From: CAYRLZ01 sp964425275
GTDB lineage: Bacteria > Hydrothermota > Tepidihabitantia > Tepidihabitantales > JBDRVQ01
Assembly (NCBI GenBank): GCA_964425275.1
Contig: CAYRLZ010000008.1
Location: 1 to 28,782, forward strand
DNA length: 28,782 nucleotides
Reading direction: 5' to 3'
Notes under the pieces: model-generated
Seen by the model: the letters and a program-made list of their open reading frames with translations, nothing else
What the model was told of the DNA's origin: nothing
Databases searched by the model: none
Shown here: one piece after another, positions 15,939 through 25,107 of the stretch
How positions within the stretch are numbered: the stretch's first letter is position 1
Layout: each line of letters begins with the position of its first letter
Position numbers and translations under genes: made by a program

Positions 15939-17054
15939 CTATTTCCCAACCTCCTTTTTTAATAACTCCCGGGCGATTATGATTCTCATTATCTCGGATG
16001 TCCCTTCGCCAATCTCGGCAATCTTTACATCCCGATAAAATTTTTCCAGCGGCGAAGAGGTGAGAAGTCCGTTAAGACCATAAAGTCTTAAGGCCTCACT
16101 GGTTGCCCGCCAGGCGACCTCGGAGGCGAAGAGTTTTGCCTGACAGGCCTCTAAGTCAACCCTTTCTCCTTTATCTTTTAAGAAGGCCGCCTTATGGATT
16201 AAAAGCCGAGCCGCCGAAACTTGCATTGAAACATCCGAGAGCATCTTATAGACAAATTGGGACCGGGTGTTGTTTTTCTTCTCAAATTCAATAATTTTAT
16301 CTAAACTCCCTTGGGCAATCCCTAAGGCAAAAGAAGCGATTGAAATTCTTCCGCCGTCCAGGGTTTCCATAAAATATTTGTAGCCTTCGCCCTCTTTCCC
16401 CAAAAGGTTTTCTTTCGGCACAAAGCAGTCCTCAAAGATTAATTCAACCGTATTTGAACCCCTCACCCCTAATTTATCTTCTTCCTTACCAATAGAAAAC
16501 CCCTTTGTTCCTTTTTCTACAATAAAGATTGATATACCTTTTGTGCCAAGAGTGCGGTCTTGGGTAGCGGCGATTAAGAACACCTCAGCTAAACTCCCGG
16601 AGGTGATGAAACGTTTTGTCCCGTTTAGCATATAGCCGCCATCTTTTTTTACGGCACGGGTTTCAATTGCTGAGGCATCCGAACCGGCATTTGGTTCGGT
16701 GAGACCAAAGGCACCAATCTTTTCACCCCGACATAGGAAGGGAAGAAACTTTTTCTTCTGTTCTTCATCGCCAAATTTGAATAGGGGATAGGTGCCTAAA
16801 GAATTGTGGGCGCATAAGGTAAGACCAGTTGAAGGGCAGACGCGAGAGACCTCCTCGACAATAATTGAATAGGTTAGATAGGTTTCTCCCAAACCACCGT
16901 ATTCCTTGGGATAGGTTATTCCTAAATAACCTTTTTGGGCAAGTTTCTTAAGGTTTTTTTGTAAATCTTCCCGAGAATCGCCAACGGGAATGATTTCTTT
17001 TTCGGCAAAAGAACGAACCTCTTTTTGTCGTGTCTTATAATCTATTCCGAACAT
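15939..17054 (-). CDS. Divergent acyl-CoA dehydrogenase paralogue
   Basis: A 371-residue member of the same family as its neighbour, with FGLTEPNAGSD (116-126), FEDC/VPKENLLGKEGEGY and the catalytic Glu350 in IGEGTSE. Against the neighbour it lacks about six residues near 256-266: the usual KERKQFG FAD-binding segment is replaced by EKKNNTRSQ, and the GGYG motif reads YGLNGLL. The N-terminal helix region is also about five residues shorter. It keeps the base and most flavin contacts, so it may be active with changed cofactor or subunit contacts, or may serve as a partner of the other dehydrogenase in a heteromer. It starts 11 nt after the CoA-transferase B stop; no strong Shine-Dalgarno is seen, so coupling is likely. 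Confidence 0.9.
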   Translation of the reverse strand: MFGIDYKTRQKEVRSFAEKEIIPVGDSREDLQKNLKKLAQKGYLGITYPKEYGGLGETYLTYSIIVEEVSRVCPSTGLTLCAHNSLGTYPLFKFGDEEQKKKFLPFLCRGEKIGAFGLTEPNAGSDASAIETRAVKKDGGYMLNGTKRFITSGSLAEVFLIAATQDRTLGTKGISIFIVEKGTKGFSIGKEEDKLGVRGSNTVELIFEDCFVPKENLLGKEGEGYKYFMETLDGGRISIASFALGIAQGSLDKIIEFEKKNNTRSQFVYKMLSDVSMQVSAARLLIHKAAFLKDKGERVDLEACQAKLFASEVAWRATSEALRLYGLNGLLTSSPLEKFYRDVKIAEIGEGTSEIMRIIIARELLKKEVGK

Positions 17055-17065
17055 TTCTTATCCGG

Positions 17066-17827
17066 TTAGATATACAGGTGGTCTGGGTCAACTTCTTTTC
17101 GCAGAATCTCCAATTCCTTTTCGGTCGGGGGAGCGTTTTCCTTTACTTTATCCGGGATTATCAATTCAAAATCGGTATTATTTATGACATCTTCTATCTT
17201 CACTCCGGGGTGGGTAGCGATTAGCATCATCCGTTTTGATTTCTCCTCATAACCTAAAAGGGCTAAATTGGTCACGACGCGATAGGGACCGGTATCGGGT
17301 GGTAGACCAGCCGCTTCCCGTGCCCCGGGTCCAGTAAGATAACCAGGGGTGGTGACAAAATCTATTTTCTTCACGAAGCGCTTTTTGTTATGCTCGCGCA
17401 TTATGGCGATTGTCTTCCAGCAGAAAGAACCGACATCATTGGCACCACCTGAACCGGGAAGCCGAACCTTGGGGGAAAAGTAAGGACCAATTACGGTTGA
17501 GTTTAGATTTCCATACATATCAATCTGAGCGCCACCTAAAAAGCCATATTCAATAAATCCCCGCTGGGCGGTTTCCATTAAATCACAAATTCCGGTGGCG
17601 GCAATCGCCCGGTGGAAAGTTCGGGAATCACCAACACCAAGCGGTAGTTTCTCTAAACTCGCCCCAATGCCACCAAATTCAAAGACCGCAACCAAATTCG
17701 GGGCGTGAAGTTTTTTCGCCAGAGCCGCGGCCAACATCGGAATCCCGGTCCCAATAAAACAAGTCTTTTTATCTTCCATTAAACGAGCCGCAACACAGAT
17801 TAAAAGTTCGGTCTCAGAGTATTGCAT
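17066..17827 (-). CDS. CoA-transferase family I, subunit B (glutaconate CoA-transferase-like)
   Basis: A 253-residue beta subunit. From remembered family sequence it follows Acidaminococcus fermentans GctB closely: FIGTGIPMLAA, FLGGAQIDMYGNLNST, a GSGGAND segment, DFVTTPGYLTGPGARE and EEVDPDHLYI. Glu50 in AVFEFGG aligns with the catalytic Glu54 of GctB, so a CoA-transfer reaction through a glutamyl-CoA thioester is likely. ATG 17827 is preferred over an in-frame ATG at 17842 because GGAGG stands just upstream and only 1 nt separates it from the subunit A stop. The acid substrate is uncertain; no 2-hydroxyglutaryl-CoA dehydratase genes lie nearby, so glutaconate itself is not assured. Confidence 0.9.
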   Translation of the reverse strand: MQYSETELLICVAARLMEDKKTCFIGTGIPMLAAALAKKLHAPNLVAVFEFGGIGASLEKLPLGVGDSRTFHRAIAATGICDLMETAQRGFIEYGFLGGAQIDMYGNLNSTVIGPYFSPKVRLPGSGGANDVGSFCWKTIAIMREHNKKRFVKKIDFVTTPGYLTGPGAREAAGLPPDTGPYRVVTNLALLGYEEKSKRMMLIATHPGVKIEDVINNTDFELIIPDKVKENAPPTEKELEILRKEVDPDHLYI

Positions 17828-17828
17828 C

Positions 17829-18800
17829 TTACCTCCCTCCAATTTGTGATTCTAACCATTTTAGTCGTTCAATGCCAATGAGGTTGATATATTCCCAGTG
17901 GTTTTTGACACCGTAGATATATTTATCAAGATAGGCCTTGGTCTTCGCCGGGTCCTTGGAATCTTCAAGAAACTTTTTCAGATGTTCCTCATCCCGCCAG
18001 TAGAGATAGCACATCTCACCCGGATGACTGCCATAAGGTGCTTCCACTACTGCATCAACTAAATAATAAGGGATAATTGTTCTCTCTGGATAACGTCTTA
18101 TCTCATCAGTCGGGATAATCTTTTCCGCAGAGATAATCAGTCTTTTGCAGGCACGGGCAAATTCCAAGGCAAAGCCGGAGATGCCGTCAATCTGACAATT
18201 TCCGTATTTATCCGCCCGGTGGCAGTGGATAAAACCAACATCAAGAAATAGTGCCGGGAGAAGTGCCACCTTCATACCGGTGAATGGACATTCAACAATC
18301 TTTGCCGCACTGTATTTGAAGGTATCGGTGCCAAGCATTGAGCGGGCTGGAATAAAAGGAAGACCCATCGCTGCTGCCTTAAACCGCCAGGCGATAGCGG
18401 CATTTGACCAGTCAGTTGTTTTCACCTTTCCTGATTCCACCGCCCTTCTTAAAATATTAGATATGCCATAGACCTCATAGGCGACATAGGTTATGTCAAG
18501 GGTAGAAACCAAGTCAGCCGCTAAAAGAAAATCAATTTCAATAATTCCTTGGCCAGCAACACCTAAATTCTTCTTTCCCTGTCGGATGAGTTCCCGGATT
18601 AAAGACATCGGGGCCCGGACCGTTCCGTAAAGTTCGGTTCCGATATAGTCACCGTCTTTGACAAAGGTGGCAATTGCCTCTTTCTCATCCATCACCTTCT
18701 CTTTTATACTCAGGTCTTTATTTTTATGGACCCATTCTCGGAAGCCATTCGGGTCGGGAGGTTTGTATAATTCACCGATTCCCTCTTCCACAATCTTCAT
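17829..18800 (-). CDS. CoA-transferase family I, subunit A (glutaconate CoA-transferase-like)
   Basis: A 323-residue alpha subunit. Features shared with GctA include FVKDGDYIG, the SNILRRAVESGKVKTTDWS region, AAAMGLPFIPARSMLGTD, VALLPALFLDVGFIHCHRAD, a DEIRRYPERTIIPYYLVDAVVEAPYGSHPG segment split over 238-268, and a C-terminal helix ending in GIERLKWLE. It should pair with the next gene product as an alpha/beta cytoplasmic enzyme that swaps CoA between acids. An in-frame ATG at 18818 exists, but ATG 18800 has AGGAGG (18805-18810) at ideal spacing. It heads the operon, about 80 nt downstream of a near-consensus promoter. The enzyme pair could feed acids to the two acyl-CoA dehydrogenases. Confidence 0.9.
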   Translation of the reverse strand: MKIVEEGIGELYKPPDPNGFREWVHKNKDLSIKEKVMDEKEAIATFVKDGDYIGTELYGTVRAPMSLIRELIRQGKKNLGVAGQGIIEIDFLLAADLVSTLDITYVAYEVYGISNILRRAVESGKVKTTDWSNAAIAWRFKAAAMGLPFIPARSMLGTDTFKYSAAKIVECPFTGMKVALLPALFLDVGFIHCHRADKYGNCQIDGISGFALEFARACKRLIISAEKIIPTDEIRRYPERTIIPYYLVDAVVEAPYGSHPGEMCYLYWRDEEHLKKFLEDSKDPAKTKAYLDKYIYGVKNHWEYINLIGIERLKWLESQIGGR

Positions 18801-18886
18801 AATTCCTCCTCTTATCACTTTTATTTATTATTGGCTATCCGTTTTTTATAAGAACGGGTAGCGATTACTAACCAAGGACAAAGGAG

Positions 18887-18914
18887 ATTATATGGAAAAA
18901 TTAAAAAGAGTCAA
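18887..18914 (-). promoter_or_regulatory. Promoter of the CoA-transferase/acyl-CoA dehydrogenase operon
   Basis: On the minus strand TTGACT (18914-18909), a 16-bp spacer, TATAAT (18892-18887). The expected start is near 18880, giving a leader of about 80 nt before the AGGAGG and ATG 18800. Unlike valS and uvrB, this gene has a leader and a strong ribosome-binding site. Confidence 0.65.
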
Positions 18915-18982
18915 GTAAACGAGTGCGGCGAAAGAATGTTCCCATATCGTTTGTTTTAATTGTGGGGGTCTTTTTTGAATTT

Positions 18983-21739
18983 CTATTCTAACTTTATTAC
19001 CTTTACCGTTTTCTTAAAATCAGAGGTAATTATTTGATAGAAGTATATGCCGCGCGGAAGTTTCTTGCCCTGCTCATCTGTACCATCCCAGAGGATATGG
19101 GAGACGCCAGAAATCGTAAACGATTTCACTAGTTTTCCACAGGCATTATAAATCTCTAAACTGCCTTTAATATCCAAAGGCAGTTGGTAATAGATAGTAG
19201 TTTGAGAACCAAAGGGATTGGATAGGATTCTAATTGATGGTCTTCCAGAGAGTGGTTTTGTTATCTCAAGGTCTTTAATCCCTGAGGTGGAGCGGACCCG
19301 ACAGGAATCGGTCAGGTAGTTATTATTTGGGTTGAGGTCGCCATTTAATGCCGTGGTGCATTTTGTGATATGCACGCCAACCGGACGGGCAATCCAAGGA
19401 ATAAAAGTGATGGTATCAGTCTCCTGAGGTAAGAGGGTAGCGGTCGTCTCGGCGAGATAAAAATTGCCAATCGTGAAGCGGCAAGGGAAGGTAGCGGTCA
19501 GATTGCCAAAGTTTTTAATCAGTGCCTTGGGTAATTGAGTTGTCCCGGAGTCAATGATACCAATCGGGGCGATGATTCCAATAACCCCAACATCAAGGTT
19601 CTTGACAAAGATTGCATCAAGGTAGAGGTCATTGCTTGGATTCACATCAACGGAAAGTTCGGTTGAACACCGAACCGGATGGTTTCCCGGGGGTAAAGTA
19701 TCCGGGGGGAATGTTACTTGTAAGGCGGTCTGCGGCATATGATTTGTGATATTTACCCTTTGCTCATAACCGGCAATTTTCATCCGCACGGTATAACTTT
19801 CCGAATCGGTCCCAAAGTTATAAACGGAGCAAACCGGGGTTATCGTTGTGCCGTAGGTGATGGTATCCGGGAGGAGAAGGACGGTTACGCCGACATCCCG
19901 GACCGAGACATTTATGGTTCTTTCTTGTTTATCATTGGTCGGGACTAAATCGCCGTCAAGTTCTGTCGAACAGGATGCTACCCAGGCGCCGCGCTGATTG
20001 GCAATCCAATCCGGGAAAGCCACATATATCTTCTCGCCGGGATTATGGTTAGATATCTGCGCCACTTCGTTATAGAAGGTGCCAATCTTCATCCGCACAT
20101 TATAGGTCTCTACCTCGGTTCCATAATTATTTAAGGTGCAGGCTGGAGTAATAGTTGTTCCGGAGTCTATGGTTCCGGTTGGGGAAATTAAGGCAACTAC
20201 CCCGACATCGTGCATAATGGGCGGTGGTGTGAAGGCAACCGCTAAGGAGCAGTCAATCCTCCCGGCACCAAAGACGGTATCTTTTCCGGTTGCACCCAAG
20301 TCAACTATAGCATGCATTTCTAAGATAGAGTCAATCTGCCGGGGTGTAAGATAGGGATTTTTAGAAAGCATTAGGGCAACACAACCAGCAACATGGGGTG
20401 TGGCCATTGATGTGCCGGACATTGTGGTATAAGAACGGTCGCCAGAATAAGAAGTTGAGAGGATGCTTACCCCAGGGGCACAGACATCTGGGTCCATTAA
20501 ATAGGGAGAATAATCATTCCAGGGCGGGATGGTATCCCAACCTCGGGTCGGACCACGGGAGGAGAAAGAGGCAATATTATCATTATTATCGGTGGCACCA
20601 ATGGAAATAACGGCGGAAGGGGCACCCTGGCCAACATTCTGCGGATGGGGCCAAGGCGGTGGGCAATTTCCCGGAACCCGGAGTTTGGAAGCACCTTCAT
20701 TGCCCGCGGCAACGCAGTGAGTGATACCAGCGGCCAGGATATTTTCCTCAACTTCCCGATGAAGTCTTCTTCTCGGTAGCCAGGTAGAGGTTAGACCCAA
20801 TGACATCGTTATCACATCCGCCCCATTTAATGTATCCCTTGGTGGTCGGACACAGAACTGTAAACCAAACCACATGCTCTTCTCTAAGGAGGTGTCCGGA
20901 TAAGGGGAGTGGACATAGACATCAACCGGAACCGACATAATTAAGGCACTGGGTGCGACCCCCATCGTATCCCTTGTGCCGTTGCCATAAGTTCCATCAG
21001 CGGATGTAATTCCAGCGCAGTGCGTGCCGTGGCCATAATAATCCAACGGTGTCAGGGTATCATAGGAAGAAGGACCGGGATGACCGAAATTCATCTGATT
21101 GGAGGCGACATTAAAACCGCACTTGGGATAGACGGTAGAAGTCCAGAGGTGATTTCGCAGGTCTTCATGGGTGTAGCGGACACCGGTATCAACGACACCA
21201 ATCACAATTCCCTGTCCGGTATAGCCCTGTTTCCAGGCGCCTCGGACATTTATCCTGAGAAGATTCGGTTGGATTGATTCGGTGAAATCCCTAGGCACGA
21301 CCTCTTTGATAGGTGTAAGTTCTACCGGAACCTTGGCATAAAGGACAAAGTCAATATCCGTCCGATTAGCCACTTCATAGATGACATCCGGAGTAGCTAA
21401 ACAGCCTACCAAATTGACAATCCAGAGGGAGACGATATTAGAGACCTTTCCTTCTTGTTCTTTTCCCCTTAAATAGTTCAGTAGGTCGCGCTGGGTTCTT
21501 TCGGCAAAATCCATTAAGACCCTTCCGACTCTTGCCCTTCTTTGAGGTCGGGGTAGGTTTTCAATCGTTGGGTCAAGTTTTAAGGCATTTACCCTTTCCT
21601 TTAAGGCGAAGTCAACGGGAATCTTTTCGTTCGGGGATGCTTTCTCTAAGATTGAGAGGAGTTGCGGGTCAATCAAGGCAGAGAAGGAAATCCCAAAGAA
21701 TAAGAGAAAAAAAGGCAGAGTTTTGATTATATGTCTCAT
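18983..21739 (-). CDS. Secreted subtilisin-family (S8) protease with CARDB-like modules and T9SS sorting domain
   Basis: A 918-residue protein. Signal peptide 1-21. A prodomain-like stretch (about 22-150) is followed by the S8 catalytic domain (about 165-500) with an intact triad: Asp184 (VVDTGVR), His237 (YGHGTHCAG), Ser444 (GTSMATPHVAG), and oxyanion Asn347 (AAGNEGA). Three CARDB-like beta modules of about 100 residues (about 512-830) follow, each starting DVGV and carrying G-T-x-x-x-P then SCSTEL or similar. Residues about 832-918 are a T9SS type A sorting domain (SNPFGSQT to GIYFYQI and a short basic tail). It is expected to be a surface or released protease. AAGGAGG precedes ATG 21739. 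It has its own promoter, so it is likely a single-gene unit. Confidence 0.95.
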   Translation of the reverse strand: MRHIIKTLPFFLLFFGISFSALIDPQLLSILEKASPNEKIPVDFALKERVNALKLDPTIENLPRPQRRARVGRVLMDFAERTQRDLLNYLRGKEQEGKVSNIVSLWIVNLVGCLATPDVIYEVANRTDIDFVLYAKVPVELTPIKEVVPRDFTESIQPNLLRINVRGAWKQGYTGQGIVIGVVDTGVRYTHEDLRNHLWTSTVYPKCGFNVASNQMNFGHPGPSSYDTLTPLDYYGHGTHCAGITSADGTYGNGTRDTMGVAPSALIMSVPVDVYVHSPYPDTSLEKSMWFGLQFCVRPPRDTLNGADVITMSLGLTSTWLPRRRLHREVEENILAAGITHCVAAGNEGASKLRVPGNCPPPWPHPQNVGQGAPSAVISIGATDNNDNIASFSSRGPTRGWDTIPPWNDYSPYLMDPDVCAPGVSILSTSYSGDRSYTTMSGTSMATPHVAGCVALMLSKNPYLTPRQIDSILEMHAIVDLGATGKDTVFGAGRIDCSLAVAFTPPPIMHDVGVVALISPTGTIDSGTTITPACTLNNYGTEVETYNVRMKIGTFYNEVAQISNHNPGEKIYVAFPDWIANQRGAWVASCSTELDGDLVPTNDKQERTINVSVRDVGVTVLLLPDTITYGTTITPVCSVYNFGTDSESYTVRMKIAGYEQRVNITNHMPQTALQVTFPPDTLPPGNHPVRCSTELSVDVNPSNDLYLDAIFVKNLDVGVIGIIAPIGIIDSGTTQLPKALIKNFGNLTATFPCRFTIGNFYLAETTATLLPQETDTITFIPWIARPVGVHITKCTTALNGDLNPNNNYLTDSCRVRSTSGIKDLEITKPLSGRPSIRILSNPFGSQTTIYYQLPLDIKGSLEIYNACGKLVKSFTISGVSHILWDGTDEQGKKLPRGIYFYQIITSDFKKTVKVIKLE

Positions 21740-21773
21740 AAATCCTCCTTAACCTAATCTTTTTGCTCTTTTT

Positions 21774-21801
21774 ATTATACTCAGTAATTTCTCAATGTCA
21801 A
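21774..21801 (-). promoter_or_regulatory. Full-consensus promoter of the S8 protease gene
   Basis: On the minus strand TTGACA (21801-21796), a 16-bp spacer, TATAAT (21779-21774): both hexamers match the sigma70 consensus fully. The -35 begins only 5 bp after the stop codon of the DUF4175-type gene. A leader of roughly 30 nt carries AAGGAGG before ATG 21739, so strong expression is expected. Confidence 0.75.
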
Positions 21802-21806
21802 CTATA

Positions 21807-24800
21807 TTATTCTTCATAGAGTAGGGCATCAAAATATTCTTTAATCAATCGGTAATATTCCCGAGGATAATTCTCTTGTAATGCCTTCAAAAGTTCTTCC
21901 TGAAGAATTCGTTTCCTTTCACCTAAATCTTTGGATAGAACCGGTCTTTCTTCAATCTTAAATTCCTTTCCCACCTCACTTTCCCTTTTTTCTTCGGTCT
22001 CTTTTTTTTGTAGGCTCCGCTCAACATCCAGTAATCTTTGGAAGACCTTCTCTTGCCTCTGGACCAACTCTCTCGTGATATTCAATTTCTCCATATCCTC
22101 TTCTATTTTCTTCATCTCTTCAATTACCCCTTCCATTGAGGAGGTTAATCCTGGTTTATCGGACAGACCTTTTATCATTTCCTCTAACCTTTCTCTTAGT
22201 GAGCGCTGGCGGCCTAAAAGTCGTTGGATATTAGCCAATTCTTCACCTGATAGCGGAGTGGGAAGTGGAATGGGCAGGCTACCCATTTCGGAGAGGAGGT
22301 CCGACATCTCTTTTAGCCCCTGGGAGAGGGCATTAAGGAAACTCTCCATTCCACCGGCCATTCCGCCCTTCTGGGAAAGTGTGAGGAGAAGAAGAATACC
22401 TTCAATTGTATTATTTATTTCCATCTTCGCCTCGGAAATCTTGGTTTCGCCTCCCTGGTAATTCTTTTCAAATAAAAAGTTTCCGGCTTCTTCTAAGGCC
22501 GAGATTGCCTTAAATAAATCATCGGCCAAGCGAGGCGAAATTGGGAGATACCGCTGAGCGAGGGCAATTATACTATCCGCGACATTTTTCACCCCTTCGG
22601 CAATGCCCCGGCTCCTATCTATTAGTTCCTTTTCATCCTTCCGCCTCTCCGTCTTCCTTTCTAATTCCTCGGTATATTCGGTAATATCACAGAGGGTTAG
22701 GGCATACCTTTGTAGTTTCTCAACAAATTCTTGCTTTTGTCTTTTCTTCATCCCCTGGGTGAGTTCTCTTAATCGCTGGCGCAGCTTAGAGAGTTGTCTC
22801 CGCAGACCTTCCGCCAACTTCTTTGCCTCACCCACTTTCCCACCTTCTATCTTTTCTTTTATCCCTTCCGCTATCTTAGAGAAAGGTTCCTTCTCTAATT
22901 CTTTCTTTATCCTTTCCATCTCTTCTTGAAATTCTTTGTCCGAGAGGTTCAACTCCTTCAACTCCTTTTCCCAGGATTTCAGTGCCTCAACAATCGCCTT
23001 TTCCCTTTCGGCTAATTTTTCTTGGGCAATCTTATTAAAGTCTCCTTCAATATCCTTTTGTTCCTTTTCAATCTCGGTTAACTTTTTTTCCAGTTCTTTC
23101 AATTTCGCCTCTTCCTGCAACCGCTTTAAGATTTCAATGGCTCGGGCTAACTGTTTCTTCAATTCATCACTAGTCAGTTTCATCTTCTGGAGGATTGGGG
23201 CGAGGTCTTCTTTCTTCTGGGTTAATGCCTCCCGTAATTTAGCAATCGCCTCCTTTAATTCCTGAGGGAGTATCTGGGCGAGGAGGGTTTCTAATTCTTC
23301 CAATTTCTCCATCGTTTCTCGGTCATAGGCGGCACTTTGTAAAAGTTCCTCCATTGTGGCTTTTACCTCTTCCCGTAACTTCTTCAGGACAGAGAGTATC
23401 TCTTCTTTTTTCCCTAAGGTTGATGCCAACGCCTTCTTTTCTTCCCAGGAGAGTTTTCTCTCTCTCTTGAGGTTGGCGATGATATTTTCAATATCCTCGG
23501 AGACCTTTTCCGATTCCCGGAGTTGCGACGAGAGAGAAGATTTTATCTCTTCTCTCTTTTCTACGGTTTGGGAATAGATTTCGGTTAGAGTAGGAAATCT
23601 TAATTTATATTCTGGCGATTTAGAGAATTTTGGTCCATAAGGGTCGTTATCATAGATGACCGCGTGATAATTGATTTCATCGCCGGGTAGGAGTCGCCAT
23701 TTGGTCAAGTCCCAAATAAAAGTTAAGGTATCAGACTTTTTAACAGACCTTTGCCAATAGACTTTTGTTTGCTCTCCACTATCCGTTTTCCGCTGAGCAA
23801 AGATTGAGATTTCTTTAATCCCGAAGTCATCTAATCCATAAAGCAGTAATAAAATCTTCATTGTTTCGGGGATGTCCATATCCCGACCGGGGAGGAGAAA
23901 CCGCACAAAGGGGTTTTCATCCGGGATATAATTTATTTTTATCGGATAAACCTTCTCATTACCTTGGGCGGCAGTGAGTCTTAGGGAGATTAATGTATCC
24001 CCTAATGCCTTAAAGGAAAAGGCGAAACTATCACCTTCGGTCAACGACTCCCGGAGTACGCTCCACTGACAACTAATATTGCTCCTGGCGGTCACTCTTA
24101 TCTCGCTTCCCTTTAGACAACTAATCTCTTTGGGAAATTCAATTCTTGACGGCGGCAGGGATGTGTAAGAGGGTGGAATGATGAGGCAATTGAGCGAGAG
24201 TAATTCCAGGGGATAGATGAATCTTATGAAACCGATGGATGAAGAACGGTTAAGAAGTGATATATAGTAGGCGACTTCTTTTTGGGGATAAAATTTATAT
24301 TCGGTAAAATTCTTCTGAAACTTTAATTTATATCTTACCTCTCGTTGTTCACCGCTCAATTCTCTAAGAAAGAGGTTGCCCGATTTAATTATGTAGGGTG
24401 AAACAATTCGGATATTTAATTTTACCTCTTTATCGGGTAAGGTGAAGACTTCTTTTGGCTCACTGATAATTTCTATCGGGATTTTGTCCGGGAAAAAGAG
24501 GGTATAGAAAGCGAAGGCAAACGACCGGGGGAAGAGGGCGTAATAAAGAAAGCAAAGAACGATGGAACTGGACAAAAAACTTAGGCACTTCTTTAAGAGC
24601 CGGCGGTTGACAATCTGATTGAGGGGCAAATCTTTAATTTTTTTTTGAGCATCGGTAATTGCCGCGGCGACTAATTGGAGAGAATAGTTTTCCTTAGCCT
24701 TCTGTAGTCTTTCATAATCTTCGGCGAGAGATAGAGCCGGTGTTAATCTCCCCTTGATTGCCGGAAACTTCATCTCTAAGAGGGCTCCGGTTTTAAGCCG

Positions 24801-25022
24801 CGAATAGTCCTGAAAGAAAGGGAAGAATTTCCACTCCTTTCTCAAATAAAGGAGAAGTAAGATAAGAAGCGTGGTGAATAATAGAAAGAAAGGAAGAGTA
24901 TCTTTATTAATTAAGATGAGAAAGATGATTATCAGGAAACCAAGCAAAAAGAGGAAAAAGGAAAAGAGGTCATTGATTAACCTTTTCTTGGTTAATTTAT
25001 TTATAATATTAAGGAGCGTCAT
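21807..25022 (-). CDS. DUF4175-type membrane protein with very long coiled coil
   Basis: A 1071-residue protein. Two N-terminal membrane helices (20-38, 43-60) and a third at about 147-163 flank a short helical region. Residues about 180-480 form a beta-rich part with Ig-like features, including PPSYTSLPPSRIEFPKEI, LKGSEI and the YDNDPYGPK segment. From about 485 the chain is mostly charged heptad-rich coiled coil with a few breaks. This architecture fits the DUF4175 family, whose function is unknown; I am fairly but not fully sure of the name. It probably sits in the inner membrane with a long periplasmic arm. It starts 85 bp after uvrB, likely on the same transcript, with a short palindrome between (25038-25052). 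Confidence 0.8.
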   Translation of the reverse strand: MTLLNIINKLTKKRLINDLFSFFLFLLGFLIIIFLILINKDTLPFFLLFTTLLILLLLYLRKEWKFFPFFQDYSRLKTGALLEMKFPAIKGRLTPALSLAEDYERLQKAKENYSLQLVAAAITDAQKKIKDLPLNQIVNRRLLKKCLSFLSSSIVLCFLYYALFPRSFAFAFYTLFFPDKIPIEIISEPKEVFTLPDKEVKLNIRIVSPYIIKSGNLFLRELSGEQREVRYKLKFQKNFTEYKFYPQKEVAYYISLLNRSSSIGFIRFIYPLELLSLNCLIIPPSYTSLPPSRIEFPKEISCLKGSEIRVTARSNISCQWSVLRESLTEGDSFAFSFKALGDTLISLRLTAAQGNEKVYPIKINYIPDENPFVRFLLPGRDMDIPETMKILLLLYGLDDFGIKEISIFAQRKTDSGEQTKVYWQRSVKKSDTLTFIWDLTKWRLLPGDEINYHAVIYDNDPYGPKFSKSPEYKLRFPTLTEIYSQTVEKREEIKSSLSSQLRESEKVSEDIENIIANLKRERKLSWEEKKALASTLGKKEEILSVLKKLREEVKATMEELLQSAAYDRETMEKLEELETLLAQILPQELKEAIAKLREALTQKKEDLAPILQKMKLTSDELKKQLARAIEILKRLQEEAKLKELEKKLTEIEKEQKDIEGDFNKIAQEKLAEREKAIVEALKSWEKELKELNLSDKEFQEEMERIKKELEKEPFSKIAEGIKEKIEGGKVGEAKKLAEGLRRQLSKLRQRLRELTQGMKKRQKQEFVEKLQRYALTLCDITEYTEELERKTERRKDEKELIDRSRGIAEGVKNVADSIIALAQRYLPISPRLADDLFKAISALEEAGNFLFEKNYQGGETKISEAKMEINNTIEGILLLLTLSQKGGMAGGMESFLNALSQGLKEMSDLLSEMGSLPIPLPTPLSGEELANIQRLLGRQRSLRERLEEMIKGLSDKPGLTSSMEGVIEEMKKIEEDMEKLNITRELVQRQEKVFQRLLDVERSLQKKETEEKRESEVGKEFKIEERPVLSKDLGERKRILQEELLKALQENYPREYYRLIKEYFDALLYEE

Positions 25023-25037
25023 TTCTCTTCATATTTG

Positions 25038-25052
25038 GGAAGTCCGACTTCC
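25038..25052. repeat. Inverted repeat GGAAGT-N3-ACTTCC between uvrB and the DUF4175-type gene
   Basis: Six-base arms at 25038-25043 and 25047-25052 flank a 3-nt centre, 15 nt upstream of ATG 25022. No U-tract follows on the minus strand, so an operator or an RNA hairpin that shapes access to the next start is as likely as a terminator. Confidence 0.35.
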
Positions 25053-25107
25053 TTAGATTTAAACTATTCATCCCTGTTTTTATCCGTGGCAATCTTTTTC
25101 GGTGGTA

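Noticed and set aside
18892..18918. Eight-codon frame with an upstream AAGGAG on the plus strand (MEKLKRVK)
   Set aside because: It lies on the -10/-35 boxes of the opposite-strand promoter; the apparent Shine-Dalgarno is probably chance and no gene follows on that strand.
22936..23265. Ser/Phe-rich plus-strand frames opposite the coiled-coil gene
   Set aside because: These are antisense shadows of Glu/Lys-rich heptads; no start signals or homology.
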